Counted from the first letter of the stretch, positions 36,136 to 46,022 are shown. The stretch is 64,000 nucleotides of DNA from Aestuariibacter sp. (GCA_017794925.1 CP051238.1:532934-596933), one strand, 5' to 3'. Notes: generated by a model not told the origin, from the sequence alone. Made by a program: numbers and translations.

Positions 36136-36153
36136 TGGGGCCTGACGGCCCCA
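36136..36153 (+). terminator. Hairpin after the small membrane protein gene
   Basis: TGGGGCC-TGAC-GGCCCCA, a perfect 7-bp GC-rich stem, sits 10 nt past the stop codon. No U run follows, so termination is plausible but weakly supported. Confidence 0.4.
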
Positions 36154-36231
36154 TGCTTGCGAGCAGTCAATGCTTTCGCACAATTGTGGTATGGTGTGGC
36201 CAACTAAGCCCGTTTTCGTCCTCATCACTTT

Positions 36232-37188
36232 ATGACCCAACTGTTCCGTTTTTTTTTGCTGTCACTGTTATTCCTTAGCGCTTGCACTGACAGCCCGCAG
36301 CAGGCCGACCCAAATTTCACGCCACAATTTCGTATCCATACATATCAACCAACCAATAGCCCGGTAGTATTGGTCGACGAGGCGCATCATAACTTTCTGA
36401 CCATAAGTGGCCGATTCGCCCCATTTAAACAGGTCTTGCTGAGTGACGGCTTTTCTGTGAAAGCCAACACAACGACCTTCACCGGTACCCAATTAGCGAA
36501 AGCGGATATTCTGGTGATTGCAAACGCACTGGATAGAATCCGAACCGACTGGCAGCCGCCTTACGAGCAAGCGTTGACGCAACAGGAAGTTGAACAGGTC
36601 GTATTCTGGGTAAAGAACGGAGGTGCCTTGCTACTAATAGCGGATCACGCACCTTTCCCGGCAGTCATAGATAACCTCGCAAAGGCATTTGGTGTTATTT
36701 TCACTAACGGCCATGTGAGTACCTATACCTTTAAACGCAGCACTCATAGCCTTGCCGTTCACGCCATCACGTCGGGGCGTTCCGATGAAGACAAGACCAC
36801 TGAAACCCCGATATTCATGCAGCCTGTGCCTGACGCTTCGATCACGCAGGTCAAAACCTTCGGCGGCTCCGCGTTTCAGCCGCCAGCACAGGCGACGTCG
36901 TTGTTAACACTGGGCACAGGGACGGTATCTCACGAGCCTGCTATCCCTTTTCAGATTTCTGCTGACTCAAGAACGATATCAACCAGTGGCTGGAGTCAGG
37001 GAGCGGTTCTTGAATATGGCAAAGGCCGCGTTGCAGTGTTTGCCGAAGGCATGATGTTTTCATCACAGTTGGATACTAAAACCGGGCAAACTTATGGTTT
37101 ACGTTCACCGGGCGCAGAGCAAAACGAACAATTTCTGTTGAATGTGATGCATTGGTTGGCTGGCGGGGTTACGCCTTTTTCCGTTTAA
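36232..37188 (+). CDS. DUF4350-like lipoprotein
   Basis: A 318-residue protein with a lipoprotein signal ending in the lipobox LSAC (Cys18). The mature part reads as a glutamine-amidotransferase-like (GATase) fold of the DUF4350 type: VVLVDEAHHNFLTI near residue 45, ADILVIANAL, a central VFWVKNGGALLLIADHAPFP, and GRVAVFAEGMMF near the C-terminus. These proteins lack the amidotransferase Cys-His-Glu triad and probably bind ligands in the periplasm. The final 20 nt overlap the opposite-strand membrane gene. Function unknown. Confidence 0.72.
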   Translation: MTQLFRFFLLSLLFLSACTDSPQQADPNFTPQFRIHTYQPTNSPVVLVDEAHHNFLTISGRFAPFKQVLLSDGFSVKANTTTFTGTQLAKADILVIANALDRIRTDWQPPYEQALTQQEVEQVVFWVKNGGALLLIADHAPFPAVIDNLAKAFGVIFTNGHVSTYTFKRSTHSLAVHAITSGRSDEDKTTETPIFMQPVPDASITQVKTFGGSAFQPPAQATSLLTLGTGTVSHEPAIPFQISADSRTISTSGWSQGAVLEYGKGRVAVFAEGMMFSSQLDTKTGQTYGLRSPGAEQNEQFLLNVMHWLAGGVTPFSV

Positions 37189-37819
37189 TTAACTCCATCT
37201 GCAGCAGCACACTGCCACGCATAATGACGCTGGCGCCATTCAATACCAACAGTGGCCAGCTTTGGCTGAGCGGCATGGTTAAGCCAAATAACAGCGTACT
37301 GACATCTTTTATTAAGATACTTCGAAACAAACCGAAGGACAGCGCGCCTATCTCACCATAGCGACGCAGAATCAGCCATTGATGTGCTGTTCCCTGGATC
37401 AGAATAGCTGTCACCACCAGCATTAGCCCGTTGGCCCCTATTTGTGCAAAGGCGGGAAACGGGCGATAACCCATGGAGATAAATCCACCGCACAGGGCTA
37501 AACCTGAGACAACCAACGTCAAAAAGGTGGTTGATGTGCGTCTTTCCTGCCAGATGCGCCAAAGAATAACGAGCGTAAGTAATAGCGCGCCACAGCGAGT
37601 CCACACCAGATAGTGATTGAAGGGGTCGACGGCAATGCCGAACATAAAATTAGCGTAGAAAGCAAAAAAGCTTGAGCCAAACTGATTGAGCGACAAGCTT
37701 TGGGTACCCTGTGCATTGCTTTGGCGGTGAAGATGAATACGCCTGATCTGAGCCCATAATCCAAGCCAGGTGAGTATAAACAGAACTGCACTGAGTATGC
37801 CGAGTACGTGGTACAACAT
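37169..37819 (-). CDS. PQ-loop-like multi-pass membrane protein
   Basis: A 216-residue protein with about seven hydrophobic helices in two similar halves. Each half contains a motif near a helix start that resembles the PQ-loop/MtN3 pattern (GTQSLSLNQFGSSFFAFY and GEIGALSFGLFRSI). Small PQ-loop proteins transport sugars or amino acids; with only a by-eye match the assignment is tentative. The C-terminus is basic (ELIKRKKA). Its 3' end overlaps the DUF4350-like gene by 20 nt, tail to tail. Confidence 0.55.
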   Translation of the reverse strand: MLYHVLGILSAVLFILTWLGLWAQIRRIHLHRQSNAQGTQSLSLNQFGSSFFAFYANFMFGIAVDPFNHYLVWTRCGALLLTLVILWRIWQERRTSTTFLTLVVSGLALCGGFISMGYRPFPAFAQIGANGLMLVVTAILIQGTAHQWLILRRYGEIGALSFGLFRSILIKDVSTLLFGLTMPLSQSWPLLVLNGASVIMRGSVLLQMELIKRKKA

Positions 37820-37872
37820 ATCGAAATGGATTGATGACGAAGTATGCTGATGATATCACGATTGGCTCACTA

Positions 37873-37960
37873 ATATCGCGACGCAAGTTCCCTCATATCG
37901 CTGCGCATGTTCCCTGATATCGCTGCGCATGTTCCCTGATATCGCTGCGCGATTCAGGGA
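37873..37960. repeat. Tandem array of a 22-bp unit ending in a hairpin
   Basis: Four head-to-tail copies of a 22-bp unit based on ATATCGCTGCGCATGTTCCC. The first copy diverges at several positions, the second and third are identical, and the fourth changes its second half to an inverted version of the unit's end. As a result 37933-37960 forms a long hairpin: TCCCTGATATCGC pairs with GCGATTCAGGGA around a TGC loop. It is intergenic, between the PQ-loop-like gene start and the GST gene end. Confidence 0.8.
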
Positions 37961-37990
37961 CGACGGTTTGCTTGCGATATCCCTTAGCAA

Positions 37991-38602
37991 CTAGGAATGC
38001 TTGAGCGCGAGTTCAACGGGCTCAAGTGTGTGCATCTGCTCAAAATACGCTGCTACATGCTGGTATGCATCCAGCTGAAATCCTGCACCCGTCAGGCGGC
38101 GTATCACCCAAAACCAGTAAGCGTCCATGGCAGACCAGCTATCGCCGTACCAATAAGCTTGGTTACTTAGCGTGGTATTGAGCTGGTTAAATATACCCGC
38201 AAGTGTACTTTCTGCGCGTGCTTTCACTTCATTTACGTCACTGTCTCCGGCAATAAGATCGGGGCGACAATAGCGGGTTACCAGCGGGTGTACGCCAGAG
38301 GCTAAATAGCTTAAATCACTGATGCGTTGAATACTGTCTACGCTTTCAGGGAACAATCGCGCTTGTGGCCAAGTGCTATTCAGGGCGATTAGAATGGCCG
38401 GTGTTTCCGTGATCACCCGCCCGTTCAGATTCAGTGCTGGCACCTTACCTTTGGGGTTGACAGCCAGGTATTCCGGGCGCTTGTGTTCGCCCTTAGCAAG
38501 TATCACATTGTTCAGTGTGTAGGGTATCTGAGCATGCTCAAGGGCAATCATACTCACCAGCGAACAAGCGCCTGGCGAGCCATACAAGGTAACGGTGTGC
38601 AT
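37991..38602 (-). CDS. Glutathione S-transferase family protein
   Basis: A 203-residue GST. The N-terminal thioredoxin-like domain starts TVTLYGSPGACSL, with a candidate activating Ser/Cys at 8-13, then the conserved VNPKGKVPAL cis-proline loop and ETPAILIAL. A helical C-terminal domain follows, with DAYWFWVIRRL. The pattern fits beta-like bacterial GSTs. The ATG at 38602 has GGAG at seven-base spacing, so I discard a longer reading. It lies after the GH106 gene on the same strand, beyond a strong hairpin, and is probably separately expressed. Confidence 0.87.
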   Translation of the reverse strand: MHTVTLYGSPGACSLVSMIALEHAQIPYTLNNVILAKGEHKRPEYLAVNPKGKVPALNLNGRVITETPAILIALNSTWPQARLFPESVDSIQRISDLSYLASGVHPLVTRYCRPDLIAGDSDVNEVKARAESTLAGIFNQLNTTLSNQAYWYGDSWSAMDAYWFWVIRRLTGAGFQLDAYQHVAAYFEQMHTLEPVELALKHS

Positions 38603-38644
38603 GGTTAACTCCGAATTGAGGCAGTGTAGTGTGCAGGAGATAAC

Positions 38645-38663
38645 GAGGGGCAAACTGCCCCTC
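38645..38663 (-). terminator. Hairpin downstream of the GH106 gene
   Basis: GAGGGGCA-AAC-TGCCCCTC, a perfect 8-bp GC-rich stem, lies 13 nt past the GH106 stop codon. The following minus-strand bases are only modestly T-rich (GTTATCTCC), so it may terminate or stabilise the 3' end. Confidence 0.55.
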
Positions 38664-38675
38664 ATGTTGTCGTGC

Positions 38676-41600
38676 TTATTTCGTCAGGATCGTAACCGGC
38701 CCTAGCAAACCCGATTCACGCAGCGGTGCGTCCGGAATATAAGTAGGTACGGTAGTAAACGTGAAGGTTTCTTCGGCATCTGGCTGCACATCGCCAATCA
38801 AACGATTCACCCACAGGTTTGTCACCTTCAATGTGATGGTGTTACTGCCTGATGTCAGGAAATCCGTCACATCGGTTTGATACGGCGGCTTCCACAAGGT
38901 GTCTACTACCTTGCCGTTTACGCTCACTTCCACCAGCTCCCGCACATCCCCTAAGTCCAGCACCAACGACTTGCCTTTAGGCAGGCGTTTTAGTTCTACC
39001 GTTTGCTGATAGGTAGCCGTTCCCGAGAAGTACTTAATGCGCTCGTCGTTACTGTTTGCCCAGTTACCCGCTTGCATAGTCATTGGCGTTTCAGGTGCAC
39101 CACGACCAGACTGGAACGTCACCGACCAATTGTCGTCCAGCGACGCAAATGTGCGGCCTTTGGCAGGTTTCTTCGCGTTTACCCGCTCGTCATCTGCAAA
39201 CACAATATAACCTGATTCAAACGGTGCCAGATTACGCTTGATTTCAGTGACTCCGCGTTTTTGCTTGTAATCGACAGCCGTAATTTCGCCTGTTACCGCA
39301 TTGTAGTGATACGGCGTTTTACCAGTAACGGCAAAGCGCAGGGTGACCGGCTCACTGCGGTTTTGGCGATGGGTATAAAAGTAAATCTCTTCGCTGTCGG
39401 TATGACGGTGCACAAAGAACAGCTCGGTATCATCACGTTTAGCGTTATAAGCAAAATCAGCGTTAACGCCGGCCTTTTTAAGGCCTGAAGATATATCACT
39501 GGCTTCAATTATGCGGCCTTTACCCGTGTTGCCACCCCAGAGTGAATCGGCCAGCGCTGCGAATTCAGTTGGGTCATCCTGCAGTGAGGGTGAAGCCAAC
39601 GGCTTGGCGCCAATTACCGTCGCACCGTCTTTTACCAGTTCAGCCAGTTTTTGCAGTACAGATAGACTCATGTACTCGCTGGTACCGCCCAAATACAGCA
39701 CCTGATAGCGCTGACCGCTGGGCGTAACCAACTGGCCGTTGTCTACACGCAACAAATCACGAATGATATCGGCATTCACGTAATCGAAACCGTTTTCACG
39801 CGGCACGTCTTGCGACGGCTTGTCGTTATATAACGCGGTAAGCGGTGTTTCTTCACCATAGAAGTAAGCCACATCGGCGTAGAAACGCCCTTGCTGCAAC
39901 ATGTAGGTATTGCGGCTGATGTAAGTTACCCAAGGCTTGGCAAACTCAGCCCAGGTTTCTAACCGGTTAAAGTACTGACCAAAAATAAACAGGCTCAGGC
40001 CCGGGCCATTGTCCAACGGTTGATGTACTGAGGTATGAATGATCGGCCGGTTTACACCCAGCGCAAACTCCATGTCGATCATGGGCTGAAGATCCCGTGG
40101 CGAGAACGCCCAGGGTGATGCAGCAGCGGTGAGCGACTCAGCCGCTACTTTGTTTTGCCCGTAGATGTGCGCGACCGACGCAGCTTCGCGAATGTCCGAC
40201 CAATACTGGGGCGCAGGACCAATTTTGTTATTGGTGTCGAATGACCACATGGCCGCCATTGGAATATCCGCAGTACGACGCATCCGCATACCATCGCCCA
40301 ATGAAGGGCGGCCGTTTTCCAACGCTTCAGAATAATGAATCATGTTGTACTCATCGAGTACCTTGCTGATCACGCCATAGTGATTGTCGGCAATCATTTC
40401 AGCCAGGGTCAGGCGGAAGTCATACAGAAACTTGTCACTGTCCTGGGCGTTGTTCACTACCACACCGGTGAGCGCAGGCAGCCAGGGGCGTAAATCATAG
40501 CCGCGTCGCTGTTTGAACTCTGCAAACATATCCGGCGTCCAGTTTGATGGTCCCACCTCAATACTGTCATTCAGCAAGGCTTTTACGCCCTCTCCGAGCT
40601 TGTTATTGCCACTGGCTTTGGCGTAATTGCCCAGGTAGTGTTCGATGTACTTACGCACGGCAACAGGGTCGTATTTATCCACTTCCAACCCGGTAGATTC
40701 TGGTGTGGCCGGGTGGTTTTCTTTGCCCGTCAATGAATACCCTACCCGCAGGATTTTCCAGTTGCCTTCAATCGGGGTCCAGGCCAGCGTACCGTCGGCT
40801 TGCAAGGCGTCGGTGACATCAATAATGTCGCTCGCTGGTACACCGTCCGCATTACGTTGGTAAGACAGCGGGTAGTAATCTTCGACAATGCCGAACCCGG
40901 CTTTGTCCTCAAAACGGTGTACGCGAGGCTGTGCATAAAATGCCACTTCCAGCAGGTTGACGGGTGATGCCTGGGGCTCTCCCGTTGGTAACTTGAATCC
41001 TGGCGGAGGTGCCGAACCAGGTGCAGAAGAAGACGGTAATTCAAACTTACCATTCGGGTTAGGCCGCATGACTAAACGCATATAGCGTGCTTGCACCGGT
41101 GCGAACGACACGGTTTTTTGTACGCTGGTTTCAACCACAAAGTCAGCAACGTCAGTAAAGTGCTTGCCATCGGCGCTGGCCTGCACCACAGGGGCAAACG
41201 CAGCTGGCAGGAACATCCCCGGAATAGGCATGGCGAACGACGCGCTTTGTATCGTTTGCACGTCGCCAAAATCAAAGGTAATGGCCAGGGCTTCATCGGG
41301 GCCAGACACAGACGTAGCACCGGTGGTATACGAACCATCCTGCATTAACGCCAGCGACATTGGCTCACCATAACTGGTGGCTACGCTTTTAATCTCTACC
41401 GGTGCAGCAGAGAGCGGGATCGCGTATACCGCGATATCTTCGTAATAATGCGGTACATGATCTTTGGCGTGACTGTCGTCCTGGAACATCTCTGTGCCCT
41501 GGGCGTAGTCCTGAAACACACCGGTTGTTTGCGGTGGCAATGCCAACGTAATGGGCTTGGTACTGCCGCCCGTTACGTAAGTCTCACTCCAGCTGATTTT

Positions 41601-42023
41601 CTTCATGCCGTCTTTGGGTGTCACCCAGGGACCACCGGTTTCACTCCACCCTGGTGAGGCCGCAATACCAAATTCAAAGTCGTATTGCTGCGCCTGAGTC
41701 AGCGCAAACTGAAACTTTTGCTGCCAGTCTTCGCTCATGTACTGCACTGGCGTATCCACGATTTTTGGCGTCATCAGGTGTGCATCAAAGTTTTGCACGC
41801 CACCAATACCCACGCGGTTCATCCAGGCCAGGTCTTTGGCAATACCGTCTTCGGTTACATTGCCGCTCATCCAGTGCCACCACACCAAAGGCTTTGCATA
41901 TTGGGGTGGCTGCTGGAATTCAGCGTCGCTCATAGAGCCTGCGACTACAGACAATGACGTCATAGCACTGCCCACCAGCAGTGTGCGAATAGCCCGGCTT
42001 ACCGGCAGAAAAGAAAATCGCAT
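38676..42023 (-). CDS. GH106-type alpha-L-rhamnosidase
   Basis: A 1115-residue exported glycoside hydrolase with a signal peptide (hydrophobic core about residues 12-30). The start of the mature protein, YAKPLVWWHWMSGNVTEDGI, followed by GIGGVQNFDAHLMTP and GIAASPGWSETGGPWVTP, is the N-terminal TIM-barrel pattern of GH106. A later stretch holds HYSEALENGRPSLGDG, and a C-terminal beta-sandwich region resembles a carbohydrate-binding jelly roll (LVLDLGDVRELVEVSVNG). GH106 enzymes remove alpha-L-rhamnose from pectic rhamnogalacturonan, ulvan-like polysaccharides or rhamnosides. The gene follows a TonB receptor across an internal terminator, consistent with a receptor-plus-enzyme uptake unit. AAGGA supports the start. 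Confidence 0.87.
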   Translation of the reverse strand: MRFSFLPVSRAIRTLLVGSAMTSLSVVAGSMSDAEFQQPPQYAKPLVWWHWMSGNVTEDGIAKDLAWMNRVGIGGVQNFDAHLMTPKIVDTPVQYMSEDWQQKFQFALTQAQQYDFEFGIAASPGWSETGGPWVTPKDGMKKISWSETYVTGGSTKPITLALPPQTTGVFQDYAQGTEMFQDDSHAKDHVPHYYEDIAVYAIPLSAAPVEIKSVATSYGEPMSLALMQDGSYTTGATSVSGPDEALAITFDFGDVQTIQSASFAMPIPGMFLPAAFAPVVQASADGKHFTDVADFVVETSVQKTVSFAPVQARYMRLVMRPNPNGKFELPSSSAPGSAPPPGFKLPTGEPQASPVNLLEVAFYAQPRVHRFEDKAGFGIVEDYYPLSYQRNADGVPASDIIDVTDALQADGTLAWTPIEGNWKILRVGYSLTGKENHPATPESTGLEVDKYDPVAVRKYIEHYLGNYAKASGNNKLGEGVKALLNDSIEVGPSNWTPDMFAEFKQRRGYDLRPWLPALTGVVVNNAQDSDKFLYDFRLTLAEMIADNHYGVISKVLDEYNMIHYSEALENGRPSLGDGMRMRRTADIPMAAMWSFDTNNKIGPAPQYWSDIREAASVAHIYGQNKVAAESLTAAASPWAFSPRDLQPMIDMEFALGVNRPIIHTSVHQPLDNGPGLSLFIFGQYFNRLETWAEFAKPWVTYISRNTYMLQQGRFYADVAYFYGEETPLTALYNDKPSQDVPRENGFDYVNADIIRDLLRVDNGQLVTPSGQRYQVLYLGGTSEYMSLSVLQKLAELVKDGATVIGAKPLASPSLQDDPTEFAALADSLWGGNTGKGRIIEASDISSGLKKAGVNADFAYNAKRDDTELFFVHRHTDSEEIYFYTHRQNRSEPVTLRFAVTGKTPYHYNAVTGEITAVDYKQKRGVTEIKRNLAPFESGYIVFADDERVNAKKPAKGRTFASLDDNWSVTFQSGRGAPETPMTMQAGNWANSNDERIKYFSGTATYQQTVELKRLPKGKSLVLDLGDVRELVEVSVNGKVVDTLWKPPYQTDVTDFLTSGSNTITLKVTNLWVNRLIGDVQPDAEETFTFTTVPTYIPDAPLRESGLLGPVTILTK

Positions 42024-42055
42024 ACAGCATCCTTTACGTCGAAAATGAAAAACAA

Positions 42056-42082
42056 AAAGGCCGGCCCCTATGGCCAGCCTTT
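42056..42082 (-). terminator. Terminator between TonB receptor and GH106 genes
   Basis: AAAGGCCGGCC and GGCCAGCCTTT pair with one internal mismatch. On the minus strand a T-rich tract (complement of 42048-42055) follows. It sits 16 nt past the receptor stop and 33 nt before the GH106 start, so it would attenuate read-through and favour receptor over enzyme. Confidence 0.8.
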
Positions 42083-42097
42083 ATCAGTGCAAGGCGC

Positions 42098-44719
42098 TTA
42101 GAACTTGGTTCTTAAGCTGACCGACATAAACCGGCCCATACTCTTATAGGCCACGCCTTCGTCTATCAGACGGAATGGCGGGTCCTGATCCAACACGTTA
42201 TCAATGTTGAACGACACCTGGGTGTCCATGTTGATATCGTAGCTGGTAAACAGCGACAGCGTCGTAAATGAATCAATGGTTTCAGCGCCGACTTCGGCTT
42301 TGCCGCGATAGTAAAGCGTACCTGATACATACCAGTCACCATTACGTAACCCCACCGTAGCAACGCTGTTTAAGGCTGAAATCGGGCTGTTAAAGTCACC
42401 TTGAGTCAGAGTATCGTTAAAGCCTGCGCCTTTTACGTTCTCCTTGTCGCGGTTCATGATATAGGTGCCGCTCAGGCTCATATCCAATTCGCCCAGCGCT
42501 ACGTCAGTAAAGTACTGAACCGAGTAATCCAGTCCGTCGACCTCATAGGCACCCATGTTGGCTTTACGTTGGTCAGACACCACATACGGCGTGCCGAATA
42601 TGGCGAACATAGTTTCCAGACTGTCGAAGCCTGCCACCGGTAAATCACCGAATTTCGCAATCACTTCTTCAGCCGACGTCGGGCCCAGAATAAAGTAATC
42701 CTGGTTCACTTCTTCGTCGTAATATGACGGGCCGAAGAAGAAGCCTGCGTTTTGATCTAAACGGTCTTCGTACTTCACACTCCAGTAAGTTAACGACACT
42801 CTCAATTCGTCAGTCGCATACCAGTCAGTACCCAAAGACATGGTCTCTGCGTTTTCAGGCTTAATGCCTTCAGACGCACCACCAACCAGGAAGCTTGGCT
42901 TGAAGAAATCCGGCACAAACGGGCTGTCTGACGCACGGAACGGGCTAAACGGTAAGAACAGCTCATACTGTAATGGTGCGGCCAGGTCCGCCAGAGCTGG
43001 TGCGTGGAAAGAAGTTCCCCAGGTACCGCGCACGGTGACATCTTCGCTTGGGTTCCAGGTTACCGCGACTTTCGGGTTAGTAGATGAACCCACATCGTTA
43101 TAACGGTCGTGACGTGCCGATAGTGATACATCTAAATGCTGCACCAGTGGTAAGGCATTGTCGTCGCCAACCAGCGGGATATACAACTCACCAAATACAG
43201 ACTTCACATTGCGGTCGATATCACGTACTGAAGACGTAGAGGGTGAACCAATCATGCCAGTGTCCACCACCTGATAGAATGACTCTTCACGATACTCGGT
43301 ACCGACCGCAGCACGCAGCGTTCCGCCGGTAATATCGAATAGTTCACCATTAGCAATCAGTTTTACTTCCGCCAGATCCTGTTTAGACAGCGTATACTCC
43401 TGCCAGTCAGCAATCGACGCCAGCACTGACGCGCTGGTCTGGCTGACATCGTAAGGATTCAGCGCCTGGTCGGCAGACGTTGCGCTCAGTGCCGCAGCCT
43501 GAGCTTCGGAATTGATTTTATAATCGTTGTAAGTAGATTCACTCTTACCGTAGTTCAGCGTGCCCTTTAACTTCCAGGTGTCAGTTAACTGGTAAGTCAG
43601 TGTGGGTGTGACCTGCCACTGTTCGTACACCGATGGATTCTTACCGGCTTTGCCCCATACGTCTTCATAAGAGAAGGCAACCGTATTGGAGGTCTCGTCA
43701 CCTACCGCGACAAAATTAGGGTTATCGGACGTAATAGTAGCCGAAGTGCGCACATCGGCAGGATCGTAATCCGTCGCATCACGACGTGAATAGTATGCCA
43801 GTACATCCAGCGTTAATCCTTTGGCCAGCTCCTGATTCAAATTAGTGAACAAGGAGTAGCGCTCTTCTTCCGGATAATACGACTGATTGTCGTAGCTTGA
43901 GCAATAGTTAGGGTTAGCAGAATCCACACCCGGTAAACCGTACAGTGTGTTGTCCAGCAGGATATTACCCGGATTACAACCGGATGAACGATAATCCGCG
44001 CCGCCCTGAGTGGTTAAATCTTCTTTAATGTAGTCGAGATCTTTACCAAACATCGCACTGCGGTCACCATAAGAGAACGCCGCTACGAGGTTACCGCTAT
44101 CCCAGCTGTGACCGAAGCCGCCAGATACGTCGATACGATCATAGTCGCCGTGACCTTTGCCGTACTGCACGCTGATTTCGCCGCCTTCCATGTCTTTTTT
44201 GGGAATGAAGTTAATAACACCGGCGACCGCATCGGAACCATAAATTGACGAACCGCCATCAGGAATAACTTCCACCCGCTCCAGCAAACTGGCCGGTATC
44301 ATAGACGAATCCACCCAGTTCAACGGGCCAACTGGCACTAAACGGTTTCCGTTCAGCAACACCAGCGTCGCCATACCACTTAAACCACCAATACCACGAA
44401 TTTGTGGTGGCTCAAACGGAATAGACGAACTCAGGGTATTTTCAGGTACTTCGTTAAACGCATCCATTTGCGGAATACGACGCAGCACGTCAGTGGCTGA
44501 CGTAACGCCCTGCTCAATAATTTTTTCCTGGTTCAGACCAATCACGTTTGAACCAACCGGATTCACCCCTTCAATCAGGGTACCGGTAACAGAAATGACT
44601 TCGACGTCCTGTTCAGTTTGTTGCTCTTCTTGGGCAAAAGCAGGTGACGTAACTAAGTAGCCAAGGCCGGTACAAACCGCCATAGCCAGTTTTTTCAAGG
44701 GTATGTGCTTTGGTTTCAT
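42098..44719 (-). CDS. TonB-dependent receptor
   Basis: An 873-residue outer-membrane receptor. The signal peptide ends at TSPAFA (about residue 30). A TonB-box-like DVEVISVTG follows at about 39-47. The plug domain (about 60-190) includes GGLSGMATLVLLNGNRLV and IEVIPDGG-type residues (RVEVIPDGGSSIYGSDAVAG). The barrel ends in VSLRTKF with the terminal Phe. The start at 44719 is supported by AAGGA; an upstream ATG lacks a site. It is paired with the rhamnosidase gene and divergent from a LacI regulator, so it probably imports rhamnose-containing oligosaccharides or glycosides. The exact ligand is unknown. Confidence 0.92.
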   Translation of the reverse strand: MKPKHIPLKKLAMAVCTGLGYLVTSPAFAQEEQQTEQDVEVISVTGTLIEGVNPVGSNVIGLNQEKIIEQGVTSATDVLRRIPQMDAFNEVPENTLSSSIPFEPPQIRGIGGLSGMATLVLLNGNRLVPVGPLNWVDSSMIPASLLERVEVIPDGGSSIYGSDAVAGVINFIPKKDMEGGEISVQYGKGHGDYDRIDVSGGFGHSWDSGNLVAAFSYGDRSAMFGKDLDYIKEDLTTQGGADYRSSGCNPGNILLDNTLYGLPGVDSANPNYCSSYDNQSYYPEEERYSLFTNLNQELAKGLTLDVLAYYSRRDATDYDPADVRTSATITSDNPNFVAVGDETSNTVAFSYEDVWGKAGKNPSVYEQWQVTPTLTYQLTDTWKLKGTLNYGKSESTYNDYKINSEAQAAALSATSADQALNPYDVSQTSASVLASIADWQEYTLSKQDLAEVKLIANGELFDITGGTLRAAVGTEYREESFYQVVDTGMIGSPSTSSVRDIDRNVKSVFGELYIPLVGDDNALPLVQHLDVSLSARHDRYNDVGSSTNPKVAVTWNPSEDVTVRGTWGTSFHAPALADLAAPLQYELFLPFSPFRASDSPFVPDFFKPSFLVGGASEGIKPENAETMSLGTDWYATDELRVSLTYWSVKYEDRLDQNAGFFFGPSYYDEEVNQDYFILGPTSAEEVIAKFGDLPVAGFDSLETMFAIFGTPYVVSDQRKANMGAYEVDGLDYSVQYFTDVALGELDMSLSGTYIMNRDKENVKGAGFNDTLTQGDFNSPISALNSVATVGLRNGDWYVSGTLYYRGKAEVGAETIDSFTTLSLFTSYDINMDTQVSFNIDNVLDQDPPFRLIDEGVAYKSMGRFMSVSLRTKF

Positions 44720-45010
44720 TATTGTGTCCTTCAGTACGGCAAGTATTTGCTTCACACTTACCGCACTAAGAATTTACATTTCATCAACAAAAGTAAAATA
44801 GTGAATTTTGGCATTTCCATAGTTCATATTTATACATCTTCTGGAAGCCTTGACTTTAAAGGATTGAATATGATTGAAACTGGCCTATGCATTTTCGAAA
44901 TATTCACCATTCGACAGCGTTGCAGGGAAAAGACCATCGAATCAGGCAAAAAGTGACTGTCAGTGGTAATTGGTTTACCTTGGTAGCAGGAACGCATTTA
45001 CGAGGACAGT

Positions 45011-46009
45011 ATGGCCACTATCAGAGACGTCGCAAAAGAGGCAGGCCTTTCAACGGGCACGGTTTCCAAGGCATTAAGCACGCCGGAAAAAGTGTCGACT
45101 AAAAACCGCCTGAAAGTCGAGTCGGCCATCAAGAAACTCAATTACAAACCCAATTTGCTCGCCCGGCGCTTTCGAAGCAGCCGGGCAAATACCATTGTTG
45201 TGATGGTGCCGGATATTGCCAATTTGTTCTTTGCAAAGCTCATTAGCGGTATCGAAACTGTGGCCCAACAAGCTGGGTTTAACGTCTTGCTAGGCGACAC
45301 CAAAGACACGTTTGAACGGGAAGAAGCCTTTGTTCGAATGGTAGAAACCCGCTTAGCTGACGGTCTGATAAACCTCAGACCAAGCCGTTCAAGCGAACCG
45401 TTACTGGCCAGAGAAGGCGTGCTGTCGGTTACCGCCAGCAGTTGTGAGAACACCCCGGGCGTGTCCGTTCGAATTGACAATGCCGCTGCCGCAGAAAAGG
45501 CCGTCTCCCATTTAGTCAAACTAGGGCATCGCCGCATAGGCCTTGTTACCGGGCTGAAGGACAACCCACATACTGCCGATCGTCAAAAAGGCTACTGCCG
45601 GGCGTTACAAACTGCAGGCATCGATGTTGATCCCGCGTTGGTTATTGAAGGTGATTTTAATTTTTGGTCTGGCATCAGTGCCGCCGAACAGTTTTGCCAG
45701 TTGGCTGACCGCCCCACTGCCGTATTTTGCATGAGCGACGAAATGGCCATTGCCGCCATTAAGGGCTTTGCAGATCGCGGACTGAAAGTGCCCGAAGATG
45801 TCTCAGTGATTGGTTTCGATGACATGGAAGTAGCCCGGTACGTTACCCCGACTCTCACCACCATTGCCCAACCTGCCGAAAAAATTGGCGAGCGCGCTGC
45901 AAGCTTACTGATAGAGCAAATCAACGGCACCCCGCCAACGATTCGCGAACATGTCCTGCCATATGAATTCATTATTCGCGACAGTGTTGGGCCGGTCCCA
46001 AAAACCTAA
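45011..46009 (+). CDS. LacI-family transcriptional regulator (first)
   Basis: A 332-residue LacI/GalR protein. The N-terminal helix-turn-helix reads IRDVAKEAGLSTGTVSKALS (about residues 3-22), followed by a hinge with YKPNLLARRF. The sugar-binding core has DNAAAAEKAVSHLVKLGHRRIGLVTG and VIGFDDMEVARYVTPTLTTI. GAGGA lies four bases upstream of the ATG. It is divergent from the TonB receptor/rhamnosidase unit and is the likeliest binder of the palindrome at 49945. The effector is presumably a sugar of this locus. Confidence 0.92.
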   Translation: MATIRDVAKEAGLSTGTVSKALSTPEKVSTKNRLKVESAIKKLNYKPNLLARRFRSSRANTIVVMVPDIANLFFAKLISGIETVAQQAGFNVLLGDTKDTFEREEAFVRMVETRLADGLINLRPSRSSEPLLAREGVLSVTASSCENTPGVSVRIDNAAAAEKAVSHLVKLGHRRIGLVTGLKDNPHTADRQKGYCRALQTAGIDVDPALVIEGDFNFWSGISAAEQFCQLADRPTAVFCMSDEMAIAAIKGFADRGLKVPEDVSVIGFDDMEVARYVTPTLTTIAQPAEKIGERAASLLIEQINGTPPTIREHVLPYEFIIRDSVGPVPKT

Positions 46010-46022
46010 TCCGGAGTCAGCT

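Noticed and set aside
37873..37960. CRISPR-like array
   Set aside because: The repeats are directly adjacent without spacers, and no cas genes are present.
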